Shown here: piece by piece, positions 24,910-36,426 of the stretch
Position numbering within the stretch: the first letter of the stretch is position 1
Layout of the letters: each line of letters opens with the position of its first letter
Origin: Pseudolysinimonas sp051954455
GTDB lineage: Bacteria > Actinomycetota > Actinomycetes > Actinomycetales > Microbacteriaceae
Reading direction: 5' to 3'
NCBI RefSeq assembly: GCF_051954455.1
Contig: NZ_JBQCHS010000024.1
Span: forward strand, 1-64,000
Length of the DNA stretch: 64,000 nucleotides
The notes under the pieces: generated by a model
What the model was told of the DNA's origin: nothing
What the model saw: only the letters and a program-made list of their open reading frames with translations
The model's database searches: none
Translations under genes and position numbers: made by a program

Positions 24910-26567
24910 GCGACACCCCCGACGAGCGGCGGCCGGAGGAGCCGTCGACGGAGCCCCCCGGGACCGCCGCGCCCGAGCCGATCGCCTCCGGGCCCGTCGC
25001 GCCTGGGCCCGTCGCACCCGAGTCGGCCGGCTCGGCGGCCGCCGCCTCCGACATCGAGGCGCGCGCCCGCGATGCCGAGCGCGCGGCCCCGGCCGATCGC
25101 GCCGGCCGCGGCCGGCGCGCCGCCGTCATCGGCGTCCGGGTGGTGAGCGGCGCGATCGGCGTCGCCATCGCCGTCGCGGTGGTCGCCGCGGTCGGCCTCA
25201 TCCCGCTCCGCTCGGTCGCGGCGGGCGCGCCGCAGGCGACGATCACCCCCGAGCCCGCGACCCAGCTGCGCGTCTGCCCCGGAGCCCTCCTCCGCCTCAG
25301 CGACACCGGCACCCAGGCGGCCGGGACCCCGTCGGGCATCGGCGCCCCGCAGCGCCGCGACGCCGCGACGGGCGGCACGATCTCCGTCGACGTCCTTGCC
25401 CGGGGCGACGCGGGCACGGGAGGCTCGTCGAGCGCGCCGACCGCCCTCCGCATCCCCGGGGGGACCGGCCTCCTGGCGGGCGCCCAGTCGCAGACCGCCC
25501 GCAGCGACGACGTCGCGGGGTTCGCGGCGTCCGACTGCGCGGAGCCGAGCAGCTCGGCCTGGCTCGTCGGCGGCTCCACCGCGACCGGCCGGACGACGCT
25601 CCTCACCCTGGCCAACCCCACGCAGGTCGACGCCACCGTCGCCCTCGACATCTACGGCGAGAAGGGGCCGGTGTCGGCGCCCGGCCTCGCCGGCATCGCG
25701 GTCGCGGCCGGATCGCAGCGCGTGCTCTCGCTGGCCGGGTTCGCTCCGGATCTGGCCTCGCCCGTGGTCCACGTGACCGCGCGCGGTGGCCGCATCGTCG
25801 CCGCGCTGCAGCAGACGACGGTCCGCGGGCTCGACCCGGGCGGCGTCGACCTCGTCGGTCCGACCGCCGACCCGGCGACCTCGCAGCAGATCCCGGGCGT
25901 GCGGGTGCTCGGGGCGGCGGCGATCGCGGGATCCATCGCGCTCGCCGACTGGACCGACGCCGTCCCGTCCATCCGGGTCGCGAACCCGGGCGCGGAGTCC
26001 GCCAAGGTGCACGTCAGCATCGTGCCCGAGACGGCCGGCGCGACCGGCGCCTCCTTCGACGTCGTCGTTCCGGCCGGCACCACCAACGAGACCGGGCTCG
26101 ACGCGGGCATCGACACCGATTCCGGCCAGCTCGCGATCCCGGACGGCGAGTACACGGTGTCGGTCGACTCCGACCACCCCGTCGTCGCGGCCGTGCGCAT
26201 CTCGACCGCCGTCGCGAACGGGAGCGGCACTCCGCAGAGCGACTTCGCGTGGGACGTCGCCGCGTCCGCTCTGCAGGGACCGACCCTCATCACCGTCGCG
26301 CCGGGGCCCGACCCGCGGATCGCGCTGCTCTCGCGCGGAGCCGCGGGAACGGTTGTCCTCAAGGGCGTCGACGGTGCGGCCGACGTGACGGTCGCCGTGC
26401 CGGCCGGCGGGCAGGCGTCGGCATCGGTGGTCGCCGGCGCCTCGTACCGGCTGCAGGGCGCCGACGGCATGTCGGCCTCGATCGGCTACGCCGGTCCCGC
26501 CGAGATCTCCGGTTACGCTGTGACCTCGCCGCGCCCGGTGTCGGGGCCGATCGTCGTCCACCCCTGA
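24906..26567 (+). CDS. DUF5719 family membrane-anchored protein
   Basis: 553 residues. A Pro/Glu/Ala-rich cytoplasmic start (about 1-70), one membrane helix (about 76-100: VVSGAIGVAIAVAVVAAVGLI), then a long extracytoplasmic part rich in beta pattern. The segments SAWLVGGSTATGRTTLLTLANPTQVDATVALDIYG and ADWTDAVPSIRVANPGAESAKVHVSI are typical of DUF5719. The ATG overlaps the GT2-membrane gene by four bases, so the two are made together and probably work as a unit at the cell surface. No enzyme motif is visible. It ends 15 bases from the convergent zincin-fold gene. Confidence 0.82.
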   Translation: MSDTPDERRPEEPSTEPPGTAAPEPIASGPVAPGPVAPESAGSAAAASDIEARARDAERAAPADRAGRGRRAAVIGVRVVSGAIGVAIAVAVVAAVGLIPLRSVAAGAPQATITPEPATQLRVCPGALLRLSDTGTQAAGTPSGIGAPQRRDAATGGTISVDVLARGDAGTGGSSSAPTALRIPGGTGLLAGAQSQTARSDDVAGFAASDCAEPSSSAWLVGGSTATGRTTLLTLANPTQVDATVALDIYGEKGPVSAPGLAGIAVAAGSQRVLSLAGFAPDLASPVVHVTARGGRIVAALQQTTVRGLDPGGVDLVGPTADPATSQQIPGVRVLGAAAIAGSIALADWTDAVPSIRVANPGAESAKVHVSIVPETAGATGASFDVVVPAGTTNETGLDAGIDTDSGQLAIPDGEYTVSVDSDHPVVAAVRISTAVANGSGTPQSDFAWDVAASALQGPTLITVAPGPDPRIALLSRGAAGTVVLKGVDGAADVTVAVPAGGQASASVVAGASYRLQGADGMSASIGYAGPAEISGYAVTSPRPVSGPIVVHP

Positions 26568-26582
26568 GGTCGGCGCGGCCGC

Positions 26583-27014
26583 TCAGAAGTGCCGGTAGCG
26601 CTCCGGCGCGATGTCCCACGGGTCCTTGCCGAGCAGCTCGGCCACCGCGCGGAACACGCAGCTCTCGATGAACGAGCGACGGTGCCACTCGTCGTCGCGG
26701 TGCAGGTGCGCCATCCGCTCGATCGGCAGCCGGTAGAGCACGACGAGGCGCTCGCGCGGGCTCACCCGCCAGCGGTCGACGCCCTGCGCCGACGGCTCGC
26801 CGGAGGGCACCCCCGCGACCTCGAAGCGCACCCGGTCGAGCTCGTCCGGCCAGAGGTCGCGCAGGTATTCGACCGCACTCGCGACGCAGGAGTCGAAGAA
26901 GTCGGCGCGGGTGCGCAGCGGCCCGAGCGGCGGCCGCACGACCGCGGAGCGGATGCCCCGGCCATGCCGGTCGCGAGCGCCCGCCCGGGCGGACCGGGAC
27001 GTCGAGCGGACCAT
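26583..27014 (-). CDS. Zincin-like metallopeptidase family protein, degenerate (Rv3259-like)
   Basis: 143 residues. The basic N-terminus is followed by the actinobacterial zincin_1 pattern: FFDSCVASAVEYLRDLWPDELDRVRFEVAGVP, then LVVLYRLPIERMA. In true members the next helix holds HExxH. Here it reads IESCVFRAVAELLG, so the Glu remains but both His are gone, and peptidase activity looks unlikely. The ATG at 27014 lies 6 bases after TAGGAT (leaderless). In mycobacteria the homologue neighbours whiB2 and the DUF3499 gene, as here. Confidence 0.78.
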   Translation of the reverse strand: MVRSTSRSARAGARDRHGRGIRSAVVRPPLGPLRTRADFFDSCVASAVEYLRDLWPDELDRVRFEVAGVPSGEPSAQGVDRWRVSPRERLVVLYRLPIERMAHLHRDDEWHRRSFIESCVFRAVAELLGKDPWDIAPERYRHF

Positions 27015-27020
27015 GGGCCC

Positions 27021-27026
27021 ATCCTA
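27021..27026 (-). promoter_or_regulatory. -10 element, leaderless promoter
   Basis: TAGGAT on the minus strand, 6 bases before the ATG at 27014. Confidence 0.65.
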
Positions 27027-27095
27027 TTTCTGCGCGCCGGATCCGGCCGATGTCCCCCGCGGGAGGTACGGTGTCGAGCGGAACGAGGGGCTGGG

Positions 27096-27317
27096 ATGGT
27101 CGGTCGGCAGTGCAGCAGGGTCGCCTGCGTCGAGGAGGCGGTCGCCACCCTCACCTACGACTACGCCGACGCGCTCGCGGTCCTCGGCCCGCTGAGCATC
27201 CGGCACGAGCCGCACAGCTACGACCTCTGCGCCCGGCACGCCGAGCGGCTCTCGGCCCCGCAGGGCTGGCAGGTCGTGCGGCACTCGGTCCTCGGGGAGC
27301 TCGGCCTCGGCGCCTGA
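27096..27317 (+). CDS. DUF3499 family protein, short form
   Basis: 73 residues, shorter than many relatives. MVGRQCSRVACVEEAVATLTYDYADALAVLGPL, then EPHSYDLCARHAERLSAPQGW, is the whole conserved DUF3499 core. CxxxxC and CxxH spacing suggests a small zinc-binding fold (inference). The ATG at 27096 has GAGGGG 5 bases upstream. It sits between the zincin-fold gene and S-adenosylhomocysteinase, in the same order as in mycobacteria. Function unknown. The variable C-terminal tail of longer homologues is absent. Confidence 0.8.
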   Translation: MVGRQCSRVACVEEAVATLTYDYADALAVLGPLSIRHEPHSYDLCARHAERLSAPQGWQVVRHSVLGELGLGA

Positions 27318-27370
27318 CCGCCCCGCGCCACCCGCGTGCGCGGCCTGCCGCCGCCTGGGATGATGGACCG

Positions 27371-28849
<1,479 letters not shown>

Positions 28850-28870
28850 TCGCCCGGCCGGGTCGAGGCG

Positions 28871-30451
28871 ATGGACGGGCTCGTCGTCGCGGTCGTGCTC
28901 GGCCTCGCCGTGCTCGCCGGCGGACTCGTCCAGCGCTGGACCCGGATCCCGGCGCCGTGGGCGTGGGTGGTCATCGGCGCGGGGCTGAGCTTCGTGCCGT
29001 CCCTGCACGCCGTGAGCCTGCCGCCGGACGTCGTCCTCCTGCTGTTCCTGCCTGCGCTCCTCTACTGGGAGGGCATCAACACCTCGCTGCAGCAGCTGCG
29101 CTACGACGCGCGCGTCATCACGCTGCTCAGCGTCGGTCTCGTCGCGGCGACCGCCGTCGTCGTCTCGGGACTCGGCGCGCTGCTCGGGCTCGCGGGCCCG
29201 GTCGCCCTGGTGCTCGGGGCGATCCTCTCGCCCACGGACGCGACGGCCGTCGCAGCGATGGCGCCGCGGCTTCCCCGCCGGACCGCGGCGATCCTCCGCG
29301 GCGAGAGCCTCGTCAACGACGGCAGCGCGCTCGCGCTCTACGCGGTCGCCGTCGCGGCCGTCGTCGCCGGGAACGGGGTGCAGCCGCTCGACATCTCGCT
29401 GCGGTTCCTCTACGCGGTCGTGGTCGGCGTCGCGAGCGGACTGGTGGTCGGATTCCTCATCGCGCAGCTGCGCCGCCTCGCCCGTCGGCCCGCGGTCGAC
29501 GACACGATCTCGATCCTCAGCCCGTTCCTGCTGTTCCTCCCGGCCGAGGCCCTGGGCGCGTCGGGCGTCGTCGCCGTGGTGACCGGCGTGCTGCTCCTCG
29601 GCCGGCTGACGCCCCGCATCATCCCCGCGCGCTCGCGCAACGAGGGCTACAGCTTCTGGCGGGCGTCGACCTCCGTCATCAACGGCGCGCTCTTCGTGCT
29701 GATCGGGCTCCAGGCGCGGTCCGTGTACGAGACCTTCGCGGGCGACGGCTGGGCGCGCGTGCTGCTGCTCGCCGTCGTGTGCGCCGTCGCGGTGTTCGGC
29801 ATCCGGGTGCTGTGGAACGCGGCGATCGCGCCGATCATCCGGCTGCTGGACCGCCGGCCGTCGCAGCGGGAGCGCCGGGCGCCGCTGCGGACGCGGATGG
29901 TCATCGCCTGGGGCGGATTCCGGGGCGCGGTCTCGCTCGCCGCCGCGCTGTCCCTGCCGCTCACCATCGGCTCCGGCCGCCCGTTCCCGGGGCGCGAGGA
30001 GGTGATCGCCGTCACCTTCGTCGTCATCGTGCTGATGCTGTTCGTGCAGGGGGCGACCATGCCGCTGATCGTCCGCCGCGCCCGGCTCGCACCCGACACG
30101 GGGGAGCAGGAGGAGCGCCGCCTCGCGCTCACCGCTCCGCTCGAGACCGCGCTCGAGCACCTCGACGAGGACGCGCGCGCCGTTCGGGCCGACGACGACG
30201 CCCGCGCGTACGTCCAGCAGACCCTGGAGCACCAGCTCGAGCACGCCTGCGCGCCCGCGGACGGTGACGAGCACAGCGCCGGCAAGCACCGGCTCCTACT
30301 GCGCACCCTCCGCCGGCGGCGCGAGGAGGTCATCCGCCTGCGCAGCACGGCCCGGATCGACGACACCGTCATGCTCGACGCGCAGGCGGCCCTCGACTAC
30401 GAGGAGCTGCGGATCAGCGCCGACGACGATCCGGAAGCCCCGCCCGCCTGA
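28871..30451 (+). CDS. Na+/H+ antiporter, CPA1 family
   Basis: 526 residues with about 12 helices, then a soluble C-terminal part of about 110 residues that is charged and helical. LSPTDATAVAAM and RGESLVNDGSALALY carry the Asp and Asn-Asp ion-site residues of the NhaP/NHE (CPA1) family, and WGGFRGAVSLAAALSLP is also typical. It exchanges Na+ (or K+) for H+ at the membrane. It starts 21 bases after ahcY with a weak GAGG site, so it is likely in the same transcript. Confidence 0.9.
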   Translation: MDGLVVAVVLGLAVLAGGLVQRWTRIPAPWAWVVIGAGLSFVPSLHAVSLPPDVVLLLFLPALLYWEGINTSLQQLRYDARVITLLSVGLVAATAVVVSGLGALLGLAGPVALVLGAILSPTDATAVAAMAPRLPRRTAAILRGESLVNDGSALALYAVAVAAVVAGNGVQPLDISLRFLYAVVVGVASGLVVGFLIAQLRRLARRPAVDDTISILSPFLLFLPAEALGASGVVAVVTGVLLLGRLTPRIIPARSRNEGYSFWRASTSVINGALFVLIGLQARSVYETFAGDGWARVLLLAVVCAVAVFGIRVLWNAAIAPIIRLLDRRPSQRERRAPLRTRMVIAWGGFRGAVSLAAALSLPLTIGSGRPFPGREEVIAVTFVVIVLMLFVQGATMPLIVRRARLAPDTGEQEERRLALTAPLETALEHLDEDARAVRADDDARAYVQQTLEHQLEHACAPADGDEHSAGKHRLLLRTLRRRREEVIRLRSTARIDDTVMLDAQAALDYEELRISADDDPEAPPA

Positions 30452-30465
30452 GCGGTCGCCCGGTG

Positions 30466-30482
30466 TTTTGTCCGTGTCAAAA
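30466..30482. promoter_or_regulatory. Candidate Fur-family operator before fur-katG
   Basis: TTTTG (30466-30470), 7 bases, CAAAA (30478-30482): a perfect AT-rich dyad in otherwise GC-rich DNA. It overlaps a possible -35 (TTGTCC, 30468-30473) that lies 18 bases from the -10 at 30492. It is positioned for autorepression of fur-katG. Confidence 0.5.
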
Positions 30483-30491
30483 TATCGGGGT

Positions 30492-30497
30492 TAGCCT
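30492..30497 (+). promoter_or_regulatory. -10 element of fur-katG operon
   Basis: TAGCCT, 6 bases, then GTG at 30504 (leaderless); an ATG follows at 30507. Confidence 0.65.
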
Positions 30498-30503
30498 GGA
30501 GCG

Positions 30504-30940
30504 GTGATGACGGCGGACGGCGCGGGCGCGATCCGGGGCGCCGGCCTCCGCGTCACCGGGTCGCGGGTCGCCGTGCTCGAGGCGCTCCGGGCACTGCCGC
30601 ACGCGAGCGCCGACGACGTGCACCGGGCGGTCGTCGCGCGCACCCCGCAGGCGAGTCGGCAGTCGGTCTACAACGCGCTCGGCGACTTCGTCGACGCGGG
30701 CCTCGTGCGCCGGATCGAGCCGGCGGGCAGCCCCATGCTCTTCGAGATCCGGGTCGACGACAACCACCACCACCTCGTATGCCGCCTCTGCGGCGCCGTC
30801 GCCGACGTCGACTGCCTCACGGGCGACGCGCCGTGCCTCGCACCCGCCGACGCGCACGGCTTCGTCGTCGACACCGCCGAGATCGTCTTCTGGGGTCTGT
30901 GCCCCGACTGCGCCGCCTCCTCCACCGAAGAAAGGACGTC

Positions 30941-30944
<4 letters not shown>
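30504..30944 (+). CDS. furA: Fur-family regulator, FurA-like
   Basis: 146 residues. The winged-helix part (GLRVTGSRVAVLEALRALPHASADDVHRAVVARTP, then SRQSVYNALGDFVDAGLVRRI) is followed by the metal-binding half with NHHHLVCRLCG and a C-terminal CPDC, which likely forms the structural zinc site. It is placed directly before katG with ATGA overlap, as FurA is in other actinobacteria, where it represses katG and itself until oxidised. The GTG at 30504 is set by the leaderless -10; ATG 30507 is the alternative. The dyad at 30466-30482 is its candidate target. Confidence 0.9.
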
Positions 30945-33202
<2,258 letters not shown>

Positions 33203-33227
33203 GCCGACGGCGGGTCGGGCGGCTGCG

Positions 33228-33968
33228 CTACTCGACCCGCCGGCGCCGGCCCTCGAAGAGGAACCGCCAGGTGAATCCGGCGATGAGCGCCCCGAGCAGC
33301 GGCGCCACGATGAAGAGCCAGAGTTGCGCGAGCGGCGTCGCGCCGCCGAGGATCGCCGTCGCGATCGAGCGGGCCGGGTTCAGCGAGGCGTTGCTGACCG
33401 GGATCATCACGAGGTGGAACAGGGTGAGCGCGAGCCCGATGGCGAGCGGCGCGAAGCCGGCCGTCACGTGCCGTTCCGGTCCCGGTGCGGTGACGCCGAG
33501 GATGATGTACAGGAATAGGGCGGTCGCGACGACCTCGGCGATGAGGACCGCGGCGAGGCCGAATCCCGCCGGCGACGCGGTGCCGTACCCGTTGGAGACC
33601 GCGGCGAAGTCGAGCGAGCGGATCGACGGGCTGAGGACACCGTAGAGGCCGAGCGTCAGCGTCGCGAGGATGCCGCCCACGACCTGCGCGGCCATGTAGG
33701 GCAGCACGTCACGCCACGGCATGCGGCCGGCGGCCGCGGCGCCGAGCGACACGGCGGGGTTGAAGTGCCCGCCCGAGATGTGCCCGACCGCGTAGGCGGC
33801 GGTGAGCACCGCGAGCCCGACGGCGAGGGCCACGCCGAGCGGCCCGGTCGACTTCGAGATGAAGAGGGCGGCGCCGATGACGCCGAAGACGAGCATGAAG
33901 GTCCCGAACAGCTCCGCGAGCAGCCGCGACACGAGGGTGTAGGGCGCGGGAGCGCTTGCGTCGGCCAT
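33228..33968 (-). CDS. aqpZ: Aquaporin (MIP family)
   Basis: 246 residues, six helices and the two half-helix pore motifs HFNPAVS (first) and SLNPARS (second). His in the second helix region and the Arg after the second NPA fit a water-selective AqpZ-type channel, though glycerol uptake cannot be excluded. The start is ATG 33968; a longer frame to 33992 adds only MGSQDWIV. A TAGCCT -10 reads leftward at 34004-34009. It is convergent with katG and divergent from mtrA. Confidence 0.9.
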   Translation of the reverse strand: MADASAPAPYTLVSRLLAELFGTFMLVFGVIGAALFISKSTGPLGVALAVGLAVLTAAYAVGHISGGHFNPAVSLGAAAAGRMPWRDVLPYMAAQVVGGILATLTLGLYGVLSPSIRSLDFAAVSNGYGTASPAGFGLAAVLIAEVVATALFLYIILGVTAPGPERHVTAGFAPLAIGLALTLFHLVMIPVSNASLNPARSIATAILGGATPLAQLWLFIVAPLLGALIAGFTWRFLFEGRRRRVE

Positions 33969-34003
33969 GACGATCCAATCCTGAGAACCCAATGGATGCG
34001 CGC

Positions 34004-34009
34004 AGGCTA
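34004..34009 (-). promoter_or_regulatory. Candidate -10 for aqpZ
   Basis: TAGCCT on the minus strand, about 35 bases before the ATG at 33968. Confidence 0.5.
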
Positions 34010-34130
34010 CTCCCTGCGCGTCGTGTGACGGCAGAGGCGGGCCGGACGATCTCGACGCCGACGCGCGGCCTGGAGCGGGAGGTCGGCGGGAGCTCGGCGG
34101 CGGGCGGCGGCGGCCCGGCGGGGCTCACGT

Positions 34131-34136
34131 TACCCT
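34131..34136 (+). promoter_or_regulatory. Candidate -10 for mtrA
   Basis: TACCCT (within GTTACCCT), 23 bases before the ATG at 34160. It implies a short leader of about 17 bases with a GAGG site. Confidence 0.5.
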
Positions 34137-34159
34137 GGTGCGAAAGATCGGCGAGGTGG

Positions 34160-34840
34160 ATGAACCCAAGGATCCTGGTGGTCGACGACGACCCCTCCAT
34201 CGCGGAGATGATCGGCATCGTCCTGCGCGGCGAGGACTTCGAACCCGAGTTCGCCGCGGAGGGCGTCGGTGCGCTCGCCGCGTTCCGCGAGCGGCGGCCG
34301 GACCTCGTGCTGCTCGACGTCATGCTGCCCGGCGTCGACGGCGTCGAGGTGTGCCGGCAGATCCGCGCGGAGAGCGGGGTGCCGGTCATCATGCTGACGG
34401 CGCGCGGCGACACGGCCGACGTGGTCCGGGGTCTCGAGTCGGGCGCCGACGACTACGTCGTCAAGCCGTTCAACCCCAAGGAGCTCGTGGCGCGGATCCG
34501 AACCCGGCTGCGCCCGGCGCTCCCCGACTCGCCGGAGGAGGTGCGCATCGGCGACCTCTCCATCGACGTCGCCGGTCACGAGGTCCGCCGGGGCGGCGTG
34601 CGCATCAACCTCACGCCGCTGGAGTTCCAGCTGCTGCTGGCGCTCGCCGCGAAGCCGCAGCAGGTCTTCACGCGCGAGATGCTGCTCGAGCAGGTCTGGG
34701 GCTACCACTACAAGGCCGACACCCGGCTCGTGAACGTGCACGTGCAGCGGCTGCGCTCGAAGGTGGAGCTCGACCCCGACGACCCGAGGATCGTCACGAC
34801 CGTCCGCGGCGTCGGCTACCGCGCCGGCGCGGTCGCCTAG
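34160..34840 (+). CDS. mtrA: Two-component response regulator MtrA
   Basis: 226 residues of the OmpR class. The receiver domain has RILVVDDDPSIAEMIG, the phospho-Asp in VLLDVMLPGVDG, TAR and KPF. The winged helix ends VNVHVQRLRSKVELDPDDPRIVTTVRGVGYRAG. The sequence NPRILVVDDDPSIAEMI and GYHYKADTRLVNVHVQRLR are near-signature for MtrA, which controls cell-wall hydrolases and replication-linked genes. Its kinase MtrB is not next to it: two genes on the other strand (35037-37569) separate them. Confidence 0.94.
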   Translation: MNPRILVVDDDPSIAEMIGIVLRGEDFEPEFAAEGVGALAAFRERRPDLVLLDVMLPGVDGVEVCRQIRAESGVPVIMLTARGDTADVVRGLESGADDYVVKPFNPKELVARIRTRLRPALPDSPEEVRIGDLSIDVAGHEVRRGGVRINLTPLEFQLLLALAAKPQQVFTREMLLEQVWGYHYKADTRLVNVHVQRLRSKVELDPDDPRIVTTVRGVGYRAGAVA

Positions 34841-34873
34841 CGTTCCGTCCGCGGGCTCCACCCCCCTCCGTCG

Positions 34874-34976
34874 GTGTGTAACAAATGACGGAGAAGGTGC
34901 GTGCGCCGCGCGCGTGCGCGCACGGAACTCCGGCTGGTCCTGCGCCGGCAGATGGGATCTCCGTCATTCGTCACAC
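34874..34976. repeat. Imperfect inverted repeat between mtrA and the M20 peptidase gene
   Basis: Arm 1 (34874-34894) contains AAATGACGGAGA, and arm 2 (34958-34976) is its reverse complement with one mismatch and a two-base gap over about 20 bases. The 63-base centre holds further GC-rich palindromes (gtgcgcgcac). It fills most of the 196-base convergent gap 34841-35036. It may be a bidirectional terminator or the scar of a rearrangement. Nothing else is visible in the gap. Confidence 0.6.
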
Positions 34977-35036
34977 GCAGCTGCGGCGGAGGGGACGGGA
35001 TCGCACCGACGCGATCCGGCGACGGCAGAAGTCGGG

Positions 35037-36392
35037 TCAGCCCAGGACGCGGCCGACGACGCGCTCCACGGCGTGCGCCGCGAGGTGGATGCTGTCGACG
35101 TCGATGCGCTCGTCGTCGCTGTGCACGAGGTGGCGGAACTCGGCGTGCGTCCAGCGCGGCGAGAACATCCCGAAGCCGTAGGCCGGGATGCCCATCCGGC
35201 GGAAGAACCGGCTGTCGGCCCCGCCCGGCGCGATCACCGGCACGGCCTCGGCGCCCGGGTGGGCGGCGGCGACCGCCTCCGCGAGCGCCGCGTAGAGCGG
35301 CGTGTCGAGCGGCGAGCGGGTCGCGGGCGTCGTGCCGCCGAGCGGCTGGATCCGCACCCGATCGGCGGCGGGACCGGCCGCCTCGAGCAGGTGCGCGTCG
35401 ACCGTCTCCGCGTCGGTGCCGGGCATCGTGCGGACGTCGACGTCGATCGTGGCGCGACCCGGCACGACGTTGAGCTTGTCGCCGCCGCGGATGACGTCGG
35501 GGGAGTAGGTGGTGCGGGTGAGCGCATGGGCGAGCCCGGCGAGCGGCCCGAGCAGCGGGATCGCCTCGTCGATCGTCTCGGGGTCGACGAGCGCGGCGCG
35601 CAGCTCCTCCGACACGTCGAGCGCGGCGACGTAGCGCGGCCACAGGTCGTCGAGCTCGAGCAGGTCGCCGGCCGCGGCGAGACGTCCGACGATCCCGGCG
35701 GCGGTGACGATCGCGTTGTCGGCGCCGTAGGGCGTCGAGGCGTGCCGCGGGTGGCCCGCGACCTCGACGCGCCGCCCCGTGATCCCCTTCTCGCCCACCG
35801 TCACGGTCACGCCGCGCACCGCCCCGCCGACCGCGAGCGGGATGCCGCCCGTCTCGCTGAGGACGCCGTCGGCGCGCACCAGCTCGGGTCGGTTCCGCAC
35901 GATCCACTCGGCGCCGTAACGGCCGCCCGACTCCTCGTCGGCGACCGCCGCGAGGATCAGCCGGCCGCGCCGCGGCGACCGGGCCGCCCGCCGCAGCACG
36001 CTCGCGTACGCGGCGGTGAGATGCAGCATGTCGAGCGCGCCGCGGCCCCACAGCACGCCGTCCACCAGCTCGCCGCCGAACGGGTCGCGCGACCAGCCGT
36101 CGCCGACGGGCACGACGTCGAGGTGCCCGAGCAGCAGCAGGGCGGGGGCGTCGGGATCGGTGCCCGGCACGGTCGCCACGAGCGAGGTCCGTCCGGGGTG
36201 CGGCTCGACCACCTCGAGCTCGGCTCCGGCCCCGTGCAGGAACCGCTCCAGGCTGGCGACGCTGCGGTGCTCGGCGCCGGAGTCGGGCGTGCCGTCGTTG
36301 ACGCAGCCGTTGCGGATGAGTTCGCGGGTGAGGGCCACCGTGTCGCGGGTCAGCTCGTCGGCGTCCGTCGCCGTCTCGATCGTGTCCGTCAT
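35037..36392 (-). CDS. M20 family metallopeptidase (ArgE/DapE-like)
   Basis: 451 residues. The zinc site is readable: LLLGHLDVVPVGDGW (His-x-Asp), WGRGALDM (bridging Asp), ADEESGG (catalytic Glu and next Glu). The dimerisation domain and a final HLVHSDDERIDV stretch with the last His ligand follow. M20 enzymes remove an N-acyl group or the end residue of small peptides. The substrate is not determined. The ATG has GGGAGG 2-3 bases upstream, and a TACGGT -10 lies at 36405-36410. It follows the YbdK-type gene by 34 bases, so the two may form an operon. Confidence 0.88.
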   Translation of the reverse strand: MTDTIETATDADELTRDTVALTRELIRNGCVNDGTPDSGAEHRSVASLERFLHGAGAELEVVEPHPGRTSLVATVPGTDPDAPALLLLGHLDVVPVGDGWSRDPFGGELVDGVLWGRGALDMLHLTAAYASVLRRAARSPRRGRLILAAVADEESGGRYGAEWIVRNRPELVRADGVLSETGGIPLAVGGAVRGVTVTVGEKGITGRRVEVAGHPRHASTPYGADNAIVTAAGIVGRLAAAGDLLELDDLWPRYVAALDVSEELRAALVDPETIDEAIPLLGPLAGLAHALTRTTYSPDVIRGGDKLNVVPGRATIDVDVRTMPGTDAETVDAHLLEAAGPAADRVRIQPLGGTTPATRSPLDTPLYAALAEAVAAAHPGAEAVPVIAPGGADSRFFRRMGIPAYGFGMFSPRWTHAEFRHLVHSDDERIDVDSIHLAAHAVERVVGRVLG

Positions 36393-36404
36393 CGCCTCCC
36401 GTCC

Positions 36405-36410
36405 ACCGTA
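36405..36410 (-). promoter_or_regulatory. Candidate -10 for M20 peptidase gene
   Basis: TACGGT on the minus strand, 12 bases before the ATG at 36392, with a GGGAGG ribosome site in between. Confidence 0.45.
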
Positions 36411-36426
36411 TCCGCGCGCGCTCCGG

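Noticed and set aside
22069..25017. A 982-residue open frame on the minus strand opposite the GT2-membrane gene
   Set aside because: Extremely Arg/Gly/Asp-rich, no domain; a by-product of GC-rich codons in the real gene on the other strand.
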